Assembly: GCA_030425205.1 (NCBI GenBank)
Contig: JAUIAP010000054.1
Span: 1 to 33,632 of the forward strand
Source: Anaerolineae bacterium
GTDB lineage: Bacteria; Chloroflexota; Anaerolineae; Promineifilales; Promineifilaceae
Reading direction: 5' to 3'
DNA length: 33,632 nt
The position numbers and the translations under genes were made by a program. This document shows, one piece after another, positions 1-10,261 of this stretch; the first letter of the stretch is position 1, and every line of letters starts with the position of its first letter. The notes under the pieces are model-generated. The model was given only the letters and a program-made list of their open reading frames with translations. It searched no databases and had not been told where the DNA came from.

Positions 1-2
1 TG

Positions 3-3000
3 CTGGTCGACAACATCTACTACGATTCGAGTGGTGCCAACTCGACCTTCCCGATCGAGAACCCGGACAGCGACGGCGATGGCTTAACTGACGGCGTTGA
101 GGCATACGAGATCGGCACGGCTCCCGCACTGCCCGACACGGACAGCGACCAGATCAGCGACGGTTTGGAGGTTCAGGGATTTAGCTACAACGGGCAACAG
201 TGGTACACCGATCCGCTCGATGTGGACAGCAACCGGGACAACCTGCCCGATGGAATGGAGTGCGCTGTGCGGGTTGCGGACAATCCAGACTATGATCCGG
301 ATGGAATTTGTCCCGACACAGATAGCGATGGCACACCCGATCTATTCGACAACGACAACGATAACGACGGCGTGGTGGACAAGTTTGATGTCAGCCCACT
401 TTCGGTTGGGACAGAGACATATTCGTTTGACAATCAGCTTGAGGTGACGATTGACAATTTAGAGGTGGGGCAACCCGTCTATCTCGATCTGCAATTGCGG
501 CCGACTAACCCCGATCACCTCAACTATGTGCAGAGCGTTTTCGACTGGCCGACGGGCGACCATGAGGGGCAGGTGACGCGCTATCTCGATTCGACGTGGG
601 CAGATACAAGTAATGTGGCGTTGCAGAGTTCGGCCGAAAATGCTGCTAACGGCGACCTCCGCATCATCCCCATGCTCGAACTGCACATTCCGTTCAACAC
701 GACGGGACATTACGGCAATCTGCCCGTCAACGATATCTATAGTGGCGGCGATCGACCGGGCGGCTCGATCAACAATTGGATCGACCAGAGCCGTCTCGAC
801 CCGTATGGCGTGACCGTTAGCGATGCGGGCGTTCCCAATTTGGTCTTTCCCGACATCTTGGCCTATATCCCCGTCTCTGTCATCGACAACCCCGACACGG
901 GCGAAACCGTCGCGTTGGGCGCACGAATGCCGTATTTCCCAGAGCAGGGAACGAGCGGCGTGGTCGATTGGGGCGACGCGCATTCATACAGCTTGGTGTG
1001 GATGGTGCAGATGCTGACCGATCAGTGTGTCGATCCAACTGCTGAACCCGACAAATGTGTGCGCGAGGATGTCGTGCAGGTGATCCACGCCTACGACGAT
1101 GAGTGGACGCTGACGGGAATGCGCGTCAGTGAGGAGCAGGGGATGGATATGGCGATTGTCTACGAAGACCCCGCCAACGATCCCGATTTGAGTGTTGACG
1201 ATCAGCTATGGGCGGCAAGTTGGGGGTTGAACGCGACATTTGTGCGTGGGCGCGATGCCGATCTGAACGGCGTGCGCGATGTGCGGCTCGACAATTTGGC
1301 GACCGAGATCGACACATGGCACGACCCCGCGGCGGGTGACTTCTATCTCAATGTTGAACCGTTGGGCGGATTTGACCATAGCGACGAAATTATGACGGTG
1401 ATGATGACGGAGACAGTCGCCCTGCTCGACAACGCGTTCGCGGGATATGAGTCGCAAACGGTTCCATCGTTTTTGTTTGCGAAAGAGGTGACCAATCGGG
1501 AGGTCGGTTTAGCGTTGATGACGGTGGCGGGGAACGGGATTTCGGCCGATTTCGCTGACATCACCCCCATGACAACCGCTTCCCTAACGTGGAAGCCATA
1601 TCAATACGTCGCAGGAGAATGGACAAACGCCGACCCTGAAGCATATCTCGAAACGCTGGCGTACCAACTTAGCCAGAGCGTCTTTATCGCGGAGGAAGAC
1701 GACGACCCCGACTACATCGACGAAATCGAAGGGCGCATCGTCTGGGCGCAACTGTACTATAGTGCGCTCTATCAGGGGATCAGCAACATCGTGGCGGCGG
1801 ATGGTGCGGCGATTGCCCCACTCGCTGACTACAGCGTTCCCGAAACGATCTATGATCCGACATGGCCTGTCTCGACCTTTTCTGGTGTCGCCTACGTTGG
1901 GTCAGCCTTCTTTCAAGCCGCCCTCGTTGGACTGGCGACGACCATTCGCAATGTTGGTGCGCAGCCGGGCATGACGCAAGGCACATTTTATAGTTCATTC
2001 CGCTCATCATTGGGCGAATCGCGCTCACAGACGTTCGCCAACAGTTTCGCCAACACCGACAATGGCACAGCGTTATTCCGCTTTGGGGTCGATGTGCTGT
2101 TGATGCTGGTCGCAATTGTGGCGATTGTGGCGACGCTGGTGCTGCTCTATGGCTTAATAGCGGGGGATGACACGGCTGTACAGTACGCTCTGATCGCGCT
2201 CAATGTGACGACAATTGTCGTTTCACTCGTTCACATGGCGGTCATCATCAACGCGCTACATACCCTGTGGACGACAACGGCGACGGGATTGGCGTTTTTG
2301 GCCTTAGCCAGTCGCATTCAAACTTTTCTCAACAACTCGAACGCCGTCGGCGCGGCGGGCTTGGTCGTTGGGCTGTTGGTGACTTGGGGGATTTTCCTCT
2401 ATCAACTACTCGGTCCCGGCTTTGATGGCAACAAAGTGTCTAAGAATGTCGCGCTCTCACTCGCCATTGCCGCCTCGATGATCATTTTAGTTCAGGCGAT
2501 TTTGTATATCGTCATCAGCGTTGCATCAGCCGCCACCGCTGGCATCCTGTCGATCCTATTCCTGATTTTTATTATCGTTGAGGCGATTTTGTTTTTGTCA
2601 GGTGAAAAAACGATCACCGAACGCGCTACCGAAGCACTGGCAAAACTGCTCTATGATGTCGATTTTATCTTGGCGAACTTCAACTCGGCCGAACGCCTCA
2701 AATTTGACATTGCTGACATCGATCTAGTCGATCCCAATTTGGGCATCTCGGTTGACAACAGCTTCCGCGCTACGATTGCCGTCACCAATACGATCAACTT
2801 CCGCAAAAATGCGAGCAACAATCAGGCCAAATACGCTGCGTTTGAATATCACGCGCAGACGGGCGACGTTGACCAACACAGCACGCTCAAGGGCAACTCG
2901 ATCCGCGAACAGTGGGTCACGTTGCCGGGTCGCGCTCTGCAATACACGACGACCGTCACCTCAGATGCGTACCAGTTTGCGACGGCGGGAACGGGCTTGA

Positions 3001-6000
3001 ATCGGCCGATTGCCGACTTCTACCTCACCGAAGCATACGCCCTGCCGTATCGCGGCTGTTGGCTTGGCGTAACGGGCTGCAACCGCGAATACGTCTTTGG
3101 CTCACTGCATATTGACGTTGGTGAGGAGTTGCTGTTCGACATCTTCCCCGGCACGCTCGCTGAGTTTGTCGATTTTGAGACGTGGACGGACGGCGCGATT
3201 ACGAACACCGTCTCGTTTGACGTGCAGCGCGATTGGGACAACGATGGGCTGATCGTCGATCAACTAGGCGGGGCCGACCCCGACGATAGCTCTCCTGACA
3301 GCGATGGTGACACGGTGAGCGACTACATCGAGCTAGTCAACGGAACCGATCCGCTCGACCCTGACACCGACGATGATGGCTTAACCGACGGCGAAGAGAT
3401 CATCCATCTGACCGATCCGCTCGACCCTGACACCGACGATGATGGGCTAAACGATGCGATTGAAGCGGTCACGGGTTGGCTTGTGCCGTATGGGGTCAAT
3501 AGCGCGACGATGCGGGTGTGGTCAAGCCCATTTTTGGCCGATGCCGACAACGACCGCCTCACCGACTATCAAGAGTTCCTGTTTGGAATGCACCCCAGCG
3601 TCCCCAACGACGCATCTGCCATCGCCAACATCGTCCAATTTGACGAAATGCGCGTCAACGAGGTCGATCTGCCTTTGCTGCATCTGCAATTTGAAGAAAA
3701 CAGCTTGGCGAGCCTCTTCAAAGATGCGGCGGGCAATGCCGACTTTTTCTGTGCCGCCAACTGCCCTACAGCGGGCGTGACGGGTCGCTATGGCTCTGGC
3801 GTTGAATTTGGCGCACCGCTCACGCACGATGACGCGATCATCAACCCCGCCGACCCATTCAGCATCGGCGCGTGGGTCAAATCGACATCTGGCAGTGGCG
3901 CAATTTTCACGCACAGCAATGCGACTAACGGCGACGGTGTGCTGGAACTGGATGGCAACAGGCTACGCTACAGTCACACGCAAGGTGTATTGGCAACTGG
4001 CAATAGCTTCCTCAACGACGGCACATGGCATCACGTTTTGCTGACTTGGGATGGTACGAATCCGCGTTTGTATGTCGATGGGGTTGATGATACGGGTGCG
4101 GCTTCGTTTGTGGGATTTTCGGCCGATCCACAGGATAGCGCAGCAACCACCCAAATCGGCGCAGTCGATCTCGGCACTCTCGATGAGGTGATCGTCTATG
4201 ACCGCGTGCTATCCACGAGTGAAATCGCCGACGTGATGCACGGGCGACACAACCCCGACGACCTGATCGTGCGCCCCAGCGACGCATTGAGCTATCAGGC
4301 AACCGTCACCAACACGCTTTTTACGCAAGACCTCGACGGCTATCTAATCGGCGCGACGGAGTACATCTCCCCCGCCGTTACTGCACCCGCGCTGTTGCTC
4401 GAATTTGAAGAATCGGATCGCCGTATCACCTTCCCCAACGACGCGACGGGTGAGGACAGCGGCATCGGCTGCATTGGTGACGGGAGCAACTGCCCGACGT
4501 TTGACGTGGCGGGTGTTTACGGCAACGCGGTCGAATTTGACGGCGACTATCTCGAACTGCCGAGCATTCATCAAGGATTGGCGACAGGATCGGTGGCGTT
4601 CTGGATTCGGCCGAACAGCTTCCCCGCCACATCCAGCACCATTTTGACCACCAACAGCGACGACATCGGCGCACTCGATATCACACTCGACGCGGACGGT
4701 CATCTCAACTTCGACATCTACGGCCGCGACTCTGTGACCGCCCACCGCACCGACAATCCGCTCACGCTCAACACATGGCAGCACGTCATCTGGCATCACT
4801 ACACCAACGACGCGGCGGGCAGCAGTGCCAGCGCGATCATCATCGACGGCGGCTTGCCGATGACGCAAAACCACGCCTACCCCGTCACGCCGCACACGCT
4901 GGCGATTGGCCCGGGTCGCCTAGGCAACAGCATGGCGGGAGATGCCCCATTCGATGGCGCAATTGACGAGCTCGCCTTTTACAACGATCAAATTTTGTGG
5001 TCGGCTGGCGACATCGACCGCGCCGACGAGGTTCGCAACGGCAACTACTATCCCGGTCTCGACACGGATGATTATGTTTCATGGCCGGCCTATCTGCTGG
5101 AATTTGAGACAGAACGGCAAGGGGCATTCCGCAACGCGATCAGTGATGCGTATGCGGCGACCTGCTCGACTGAAGCGCGTTGTCCAGCGATTGTGGCGGG
5201 GCAGTATGGCGATTCGGCCGACTTCGACGGCACAAACGACCAACTGCTCACGCCGAACGCCGTCAATCCCGTTGAAGATGAATTTACAGCGATGGCGTGG
5301 ATCAATCCCGATAGCTTGGGTGGTGTCTTCCTCGCGCAAGAAGCGGGATCGGGTGTCGGCCGACAGTGGCTCGGCATCTTTAACACGGGCGAGCTGTACA
5401 CGCGCGTTCACAGCGCATCAGCTTTCAACTCTGGTCATGTGTTGACGACGGGAAGCTGGCAACACGTCGCGCTCACATCAGATGGTACGACCATCAAACT
5501 GTATGTCGATGGTGTGCTTGCTAATCAATTTGACGCGACCCCGCAAGCGAACGATGGTGGCATGGTCGTCGGCAACAGCAGTGTCGGCAGCGTCTACTTT
5601 GATGGGCAGATCGACGATCTCGCCATCATTCCCGCCGCGCTCGACGTGACGGCGATTCGCTCGGTAATGAATAATCGCTATCCCGCTATCGAGATCGACG
5701 ATCCGCTTGTCGATTTCCACATCGGCGCGACGGTCGAAATGGACTATCTCGCAGCATTAGCGCGGCACGACGACGCACGCTATGTCACGACGTTGATGAC
5801 CGTTTCGGCCGATACCTGCACCACCTGTCCCACCATCGTCACGCAAAGCGGCTCTGGCAACTCGCTCACATTTGACGGCGCGGACGATTGGCTCGATGTC
5901 GGCACAAGCACCTATCTCGCTGACACCTACAGCTTCGGCTTTTGGTTCAAGGCCGACCAACCTCCCGCCAGCAATCAGACGATCCTCGCGCTGACCGATG

Positions 6001-9000
6001 ACAACGGAAACTATCTGCCCGGCGTGCTGGTCGAGTTGACCAGGGCAGGCGCGATTCGCTATGTAGATCGGCCGCAAGTCGGCGGATCTGGTGGCACAAC
6101 GCTGATTAGCAGCGGCAATATCGCTGATGGCGAATGGCATCACGTCGTCGTGACTCGCGTGTTTGTTGAGTTTGGCTTCCCCGATTCAGAATACGAGATG
6201 CGGTTGTACGTTGATGGCGCGTTGGAGGGAGCGGCGACAACGTTGGGCGACATCAATGAGGAGCCGTTGGCGTTGAGTATCGGCCGCTTCCGCCCCGCCT
6301 CCCCTCGCTACTTTGACGGCGAACTGGATGAACTGATCTTCTATGCGGCCGATCTGACCGAGAGCGAAGTTCAACTATTGCTGGAGCGTAATGCCCCCAA
6401 TGGCGACCAAAACGTTATCAGCAGCACGGCGCATGTCTCCGAGCGGGCTGGCACAGGCTTGCACCGCTTTGAAGAGACAGTCGAAGCCGCCCTGCAACCG
6501 CAAACGCCCATCGACTATCCGATAGTCGATGACCAAGCGGGTGATCTGCAACTATTCGTCCCGTTTGAAGATGTTCCCGCGTCGCAGACCTTCCAAAACA
6601 TGATCGGCACGGGCGACATGACGTGTCAATCACCCGCTTGCCCTGCCGCTGGTGTGCGTGGGATTGCGGATCGCGCCGCGCTGTTTGATGGACGTGATGA
6701 CCGCATTGCTGGCGCGACGTTTACGGCCGATGATACGACACTCGCCGCGTGGGTTAAGGCCGAGAGCGGCACGTTGATCGACATGCGGCGCGTATTGGAA
6801 GGGTTCCAGCCGCCGAACACACCAGCTGAGGATTCTGGTACGGGGATGTGGCTCGACATGACGGGCTTGCACTGGTTTATGCGCGATGCGAGCAATGGGG
6901 ATGCCAAAATCCGCTACGATTTGCCGATCAACTTGCCATTGGGCGAATGGGCGCACGTCGCCGCCGTTTTCGACACGTCAACAGGTGTCGTGACGGCTTA
7001 CGTTGATGGCGTGGAAGTTGGCAGCGTGACGACGGCGATGGCGGCAGGGGATGCGTGGACGGGTGACGATCCCGTTCTCGGCGCGACGAAGTTTGGCAGC
7101 AGCGTGCTGGATGGGTATTTGGACGATGTGCGGATTTACGCTATGGCGTTGAGTTCGGCCGAAATCACTACCCTAATCGCCAACTCAACCCCCATTCTGC
7201 GCTTTGAATTTGACGAGGAAAGCAGTGCGCCTGTCTTCAACGACAGTTCGCAAAACGGCGCAATCGGCATTCCAACTGTCATTACCGCCTTCAACACCAC
7301 GCTCAATGAGACAGTGACAACCCGCTCTCCCATCGTCGGCACAGACGGGCAGATCGGCAACACCACCCTGTTCGACGGCAACGGGGCAATCACGCTTGAC
7401 GACGCAAGCCCCATCGACGCGCTCACCAACAACCTGACGATCATGGCGTGGATCAACCCCGACGATGTGACAACGGTGCAAAACATCATCGGTCACACCA
7501 CCGCCAATAGCGGCGACGGTTTCCGCTTCAACATCGATGAAAATGGACAACTGCGCTTCACGCTAGTTGGCAAAAAACATCTCGTCAGTACGGCAACGGT
7601 CGCGCCCGAAGCGTGGCAACACGTCGCCGTCGTCTTTGACAGCAGTAACGACGCGCATTTCTATCTCGACGGCGCGTTGATCGACACGATCAGCAACACC
7701 TCAACGATGTTGCCCAACAGCGACGATGTGGTGATGATCGGCGCGACGGACAACGGTTCCAATGCGCTGTTGTGGCCGTTTGCGGGTCAGATCGATGAGT
7801 TGGCGATGTACGGTCGGGGGTTGAGTTCGGCCGAAATCGACAGCATCTATCAACGTGAACTGCGCTGGTATCGCGCCCGTGCCGTTAGCGAAATCACGAT
7901 CGACACCGACGCGCCGACGCTCGAACTCGTTACCGATTATGGCTATCGTGCGGCGGGTTACACGCAACTCGTCGTCGCGGCGGGGGATACGACTTCGCGG
8001 GTTGCGCTGCTCGATGCGGGTCTTCGCAATCTGGGACAGAGTGAATTTGTTTGGCAAGGTGCAAGCGAATGTGATGACAGCGAACGGGCTGGCGTGGCCT
8101 GGTGTCCCGTGCTTGACCTGAGTGAAGGGGGCTACGAACTGCAATTCCGCGCCGTCGATGCGGTCGGCTACGAGACGATGAGCGCGATTACGCAACTGCT
8201 CGTCGATGCGACTGCACCGACAATTGGCAGCGGCTACAGCGATAGCTGGCTGCAAGCGATCACGACCGACGACTTGACATGGCAAATCGCGCTGAATGGG
8301 ACGATCAGCGATCCAGCGATTGGCGGTTTGGCGGGAAGTGGTGTTGTCACCAATAGCGTGATGGTTAGCTTGGTCAACAACTTGGGCGAAACGCTAGACG
8401 GCGCAGCCCAACGTGCTACCGTCACAGGCAATACGTGGTCGGTTAGCTATCAGGTCGCGGGAACTGTGCCAGATGGATTGTACTCGGTCATTGTGAGCGC
8501 AGAAGACGCGGTGGGCAATCAGGCAGAGACGATTGTTGGTACGATTTTATTGGATGAACGGGCGAGTTCGGCCGATGTCAACCGCTGGCATCTACCTGCT
8601 GGAACGATCATCAGCGACACGCTTGTGTTATCGGGAACGGTGAGCGAATCGGCCGAATGGGGTGGCGAACTGGCTGTCTACCATCTCGAACAAAGCGCAT
8701 CTCCCTTCTACGACAGCGGCCTCGACCAAGCGCACGCCACCTGCACCACCTGCCCAACCAGTACAACGGGCGTATACGGTAACGCGCTGCAATTTGGCGG
8801 TGTGGACGACTCGGTGACGATTCCGAACCCGTTTAACCCAGTGACTGATACGTTCTCCATCGCACTCTGGTTCAAAGCGGACAGCGCAGGCAGTGGCAAT
8901 CGCGCACTGGTTCAACAGGTGGACGGCACGGGAACGGGGCGCACGCTGTTGTTCGTCAGTGGCGACAACTTGCTGAAAACGAGCTTTGGCACAGGTTCAG

Positions 9001-9947
9001 TGGCAGGTGGATCGGTGACGGTTTCGGCCGATGAATGGCATCACGCGGCGATAACATGGGATGGCGAAACGATCTCAATTTACCTGGATGGCGTTTTGGA
9101 TAGCGAGTTGGCGCGGACGGGTGAATCGTCTGACGGCGACTTATTGTTCGGTCAGAACAAGGGCGGCTCCATGCGTTTTGTCGGCGCAATGGATGAAGTG
9201 ACCATCTACGACCATGCGCTCTCCGCCTACACCGTGCAAGCACTCGCCAACACAGCGGCGAATGGTGTGGGAATGGTGCGCGTCGGTTTCCAAACCGTTG
9301 AACCGCAGGGTGGCGAGCCACATTTCTCCGTCCTAACTGAAACAACAAACATTCGCGCCACCGCCGTCCAAACGACGACGTGGGTGACGGCGACGGTTGA
9401 CAATATCGGCGCAAACTTCTCGAAGTGGACAGCATTCGACGACGCACTGCGCGAAGATTTCTACACCGTTCTGCTCGAAAGTGCAGACATGGAAGGCAAT
9501 CGCAGCAGCGTTGGCACAGTTTGGCGCGGATTGATCGACCGTGTGCCACCGCAGATTGCGGGTGGTGGATTGCAAGATGGGAGTGAGACGGAGTACACGA
9601 TTGTGTTGAATGACTTCATTTTGGATGAGGGGTCGGTGGATGCGCCGTGTGGATCGGCCGAATGGACAGTCACGCGCTACGACGATATTCTATTGCCCCA
9701 CGATGGCCGCGCCTCCCAAATTACGATGACGTGTCGAGTGAGCGGTTTGGAGAGTAGTCGTGATGTGATAGTTTGCGACGCGGCAGGAAACTGCACGACG
9801 GAGACGATTCAAGTGACGGTTCCGACGGCAGTGGTGATGAATTCTATTGGTACTCAGAGCAGTTGGTTCGGGATATGGCAGATATTACTGGTGGGGTTTG
9901 TATTACTGTTTGTGTATGGATGGGTAAGTCTCAGACGATTGATGTGA
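3..9947 (+). CDS. Giant LamG / calcium-repeat surface protein with internal membrane block (5' partial)
   Basis: The frame is open from the first complete codon at nt 3, so the true start lies upstream; the TTG at 165 is only the first possible start inside the window. At least 3314 aa are visible. Residues below are counted from nt 3. Residues 1-125 carry DxDxDG (thrombospondin type 3-like) calcium repeats. About 130-690 is a beta-rich region shared with the protein at 10262-16927. About 695-870 holds roughly six hydrophobic membrane segments. About 1075-1200 is a second DxDxDG block. Seven LamG (concanavalin-like) domains follow at about 1223-1414, 1461-1670, 1695-1890, 1914-2127, 2181-2393, 2396-2616 and 2889-3083. 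Two Ig-like segments lie between LamG 6 and 7. The C-terminus is one membrane span followed by RRLM. Role: probably a surface-anchored adhesin or glycan-binding protein; the substrate is unknown. LamG identity rests on repeated F-D-G, AWI/FWF, W-HHV and Y-DG motifs. Confidence 0.88.
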   Translation: MVDNIYYDSSGANSTFPIENPDSDGDGLTDGVEAYEIGTAPALPDTDSDQISDGLEVQGFSYNGQQWYTDPLDVDSNRDNLPDGMECAVRVADNPDYDPDGICPDTDSDGTPDLFDNDNDNDGVVDKFDVSPLSVGTETYSFDNQLEVTIDNLEVGQPVYLDLQLRPTNPDHLNYVQSVFDWPTGDHEGQVTRYLDSTWADTSNVALQSSAENAANGDLRIIPMLELHIPFNTTGHYGNLPVNDIYSGGDRPGGSINNWIDQSRLDPYGVTVSDAGVPNLVFPDILAYIPVSVIDNPDTGETVALGARMPYFPEQGTSGVVDWGDAHSYSLVWMVQMLTDQCVDPTAEPDKCVREDVVQVIHAYDDEWTLTGMRVSEEQGMDMAIVYEDPANDPDLSVDDQLWAASWGLNATFVRGRDADLNGVRDVRLDNLATEIDTWHDPAAGDFYLNVEPLGGFDHSDEIMTVMMTETVALLDNAFAGYESQTVPSFLFAKEVTNREVGLALMTVAGNGISADFADITPMTTASLTWKPYQYVAGEWTNADPEAYLETLAYQLSQSVFIAEEDDDPDYIDEIEGRIVWAQLYYSALYQGISNIVAADGAAIAPLADYSVPETIYDPTWPVSTFSGVAYVGSAFFQAALVGLATTIRNVGAQPGMTQGTFYSSFRSSLGESRSQTFANSFANTDNGTALFRFGVDVLLMLVAIVAIVATLVLLYGLIAGDDTAVQYALIALNVTTIVVSLVHMAVIINALHTLWTTTATGLAFLALASRIQTFLNNSNAVGAAGLVVGLLVTWGIFLYQLLGPGFDGNKVSKNVALSLAIAASMIILVQAILYIVISVASAATAGILSILFLIFIIVEAILFLSGEKTITERATEALAKLLYDVDFILANFNSAERLKFDIADIDLVDPNLGISVDNSFRATIAVTNTINFRKNASNNQAKYAAFEYHAQTGDVDQHSTLKGNSIREQWVTLPGRALQYTTTVTSDAYQFATAGTGLNRPIADFYLTEAYALPYRGCWLGVTGCNREYVFGSLHIDVGEELLFDIFPGTLAEFVDFETWTDGAITNTVSFDVQRDWDNDGLIVDQLGGADPDDSSPDSDGDTVSDYIELVNGTDPLDPDTDDDGLTDGEEIIHLTDPLDPDTDDDGLNDAIEAVTGWLVPYGVNSATMRVWSSPFLADADNDRLTDYQEFLFGMHPSVPNDASAIANIVQFDEMRVNEVDLPLLHLQFEENSLASLFKDAAGNADFFCAANCPTAGVTGRYGSGVEFGAPLTHDDAIINPADPFSIGAWVKSTSGSGAIFTHSNATNGDGVLELDGNRLRYSHTQGVLATGNSFLNDGTWHHVLLTWDGTNPRLYVDGVDDTGAASFVGFSADPQDSAATTQIGAVDLGTLDEVIVYDRVLSTSEIADVMHGRHNPDDLIVRPSDALSYQATVTNTLFTQDLDGYLIGATEYISPAVTAPALLLEFEESDRRITFPNDATGEDSGIGCIGDGSNCPTFDVAGVYGNAVEFDGDYLELPSIHQGLATGSVAFWIRPNSFPATSSTILTTNSDDIGALDITLDADGHLNFDIYGRDSVTAHRTDNPLTLNTWQHVIWHHYTNDAAGSSASAIIIDGGLPMTQNHAYPVTPHTLAIGPGRLGNSMAGDAPFDGAIDELAFYNDQILWSAGDIDRADEVRNGNYYPGLDTDDYVSWPAYLLEFETERQGAFRNAISDAYAATCSTEARCPAIVAGQYGDSADFDGTNDQLLTPNAVNPVEDEFTAMAWINPDSLGGVFLAQEAGSGVGRQWLGIFNTGELYTRVHSASAFNSGHVLTTGSWQHVALTSDGTTIKLYVDGVLANQFDATPQANDGGMVVGNSSVGSVYFDGQIDDLAIIPAALDVTAIRSVMNNRYPAIEIDDPLVDFHIGATVEMDYLAALARHDDARYVTTLMTVSADTCTTCPTIVTQSGSGNSLTFDGADDWLDVGTSTYLADTYSFGFWFKADQPPASNQTILALTDDNGNYLPGVLVELTRAGAIRYVDRPQVGGSGGTTLISSGNIADGEWHHVVVTRVFVEFGFPDSEYEMRLYVDGALEGAATTLGDINEEPLALSIGRFRPASPRYFDGELDELIFYAADLTESEVQLLLERNAPNGDQNVISSTAHVSERAGTGLHRFEETVEAALQPQTPIDYPIVDDQAGDLQLFVPFEDVPASQTFQNMIGTGDMTCQSPACPAAGVRGIADRAALFDGRDDRIAGATFTADDTTLAAWVKAESGTLIDMRRVLEGFQPPNTPAEDSGTGMWLDMTGLHWFMRDASNGDAKIRYDLPINLPLGEWAHVAAVFDTSTGVVTAYVDGVEVGSVTTAMAAGDAWTGDDPVLGATKFGSSVLDGYLDDVRIYAMALSSAEITTLIANSTPILRFEFDEESSAPVFNDSSQNGAIGIPTVITAFNTTLNETVTTRSPIVGTDGQIGNTTLFDGNGAITLDDASPIDALTNNLTIMAWINPDDVTTVQNIIGHTTANSGDGFRFNIDENGQLRFTLVGKKHLVSTATVAPEAWQHVAVVFDSSNDAHFYLDGALIDTISNTSTMLPNSDDVVMIGATDNGSNALLWPFAGQIDELAMYGRGLSSAEIDSIYQRELRWYRARAVSEITIDTDAPTLELVTDYGYRAAGYTQLVVAAGDTTSRVALLDAGLRNLGQSEFVWQGASECDDSERAGVAWCPVLDLSEGGYELQFRAVDAVGYETMSAITQLLVDATAPTIGSGYSDSWLQAITTDDLTWQIALNGTISDPAIGGLAGSGVVTNSVMVSLVNNLGETLDGAAQRATVTGNTWSVSYQVAGTVPDGLYSVIVSAEDAVGNQAETIVGTILLDERASSADVNRWHLPAGTIISDTLVLSGTVSESAEWGGELAVYHLEQSASPFYDSGLDQAHATCTTCPTSTTGVYGNALQFGGVDDSVTIPNPFNPVTDTFSIALWFKADSAGSGNRALVQQVDGTGTGRTLLFVSGDNLLKTSFGTGSVAGGSVTVSADEWHHAAITWDGETISIYLDGVLDSELARTGESSDGDLLFGQNKGGSMRFVGAMDEVTIYDHALSAYTVQALANTAANGVGMVRVGFQTVEPQGGEPHFSVLTETTNIRATAVQTTTWVTATVDNIGANFSKWTAFDDALREDFYTVLLESADMEGNRSSVGTVWRGLIDRVPPQIAGGGLQDGSETEYTIVLNDFILDEGSVDAPCGSAEWTVTRYDDILLPHDGRASQITMTCRVSGLESSRDVIVCDAAGNCTTETIQVTVPTAVVMNSIGTQSSWFGIWQILLVGFVLLFVYGWVSLRRLM
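3345..3445 (+). repeat. 35-nt direct repeat encoding calcium-binding DxDxDG units
   Basis: The segment 3345-3379 recurs without change at 3411-3445, a period of 66 nt or 22 codons. It encodes the unit TDPLDPDTDDDG of the second calcium-repeat block. The exact DNA identity, not just protein similarity, suggests a recent tandem duplication or gene conversion inside the giant gene. Confidence 0.85.
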
Positions 9948-10187
9948 TGTCAATTTAAAAAATATTTGTGAGCGATTTATTGGCACAACAAGTTGAAATA
10001 CGCTTTGATACCGGTCATTGGCTACGCAGCAAAGCTGGTCGCTGCTCTTGCCCTACAAGAGTACGGGCGCCTCATTAAAACGATCCATGCTCTAAGTTGG
10101 TATGCTAGCGTTGCTTTTTTTCCACTTCTATCCAAACCCGATCTACTGCAAAACGTGGCGACATATCCATTCGTAATTATCATCACT

Positions 10188-10241
10188 TTTAGCGTAATCG
10201 GAAAGGGCGGCAAGATTGCCGCCCTTTCCGATTACGCTAAA
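10188..10241. terminator. 26-bp perfect inverted repeat between convergent giant genes
   Basis: Arms 10188-10213 and 10216-10241 are perfectly complementary, with only 2 nt between them. The core is AGCGTAATCGGAAAGGGCGG. The site lies in the 314-bp gap between two convergent genes, 240 nt after the plus-strand stop and 20 nt after the minus-strand stop. A bidirectional terminator is the simplest reading. Neither side has a clear T-run (AAACATT on one side, AAAAGTG on the other), so a Rho-independent mechanism is not certain and a small palindromic repeat element is an alternative. I see nothing else convincing in the gap. Confidence 0.6.
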
Positions 10242-10261
10242 CATTCTTAGCAGGACGCGTC

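Noticed and set aside
165..9947. TTG at 165 as the start of the giant gene.
   Set aside because: The frame is open to the window edge and encodes further DxDxDG repeats upstream, so the gene is cut by the window.
9993..10250. An 85-codon plus-strand frame between the giant genes.
   Set aside because: It starts with TTG without a ribosome site, its last third is the inverted repeat, and it resembles no known family. Probably chance.
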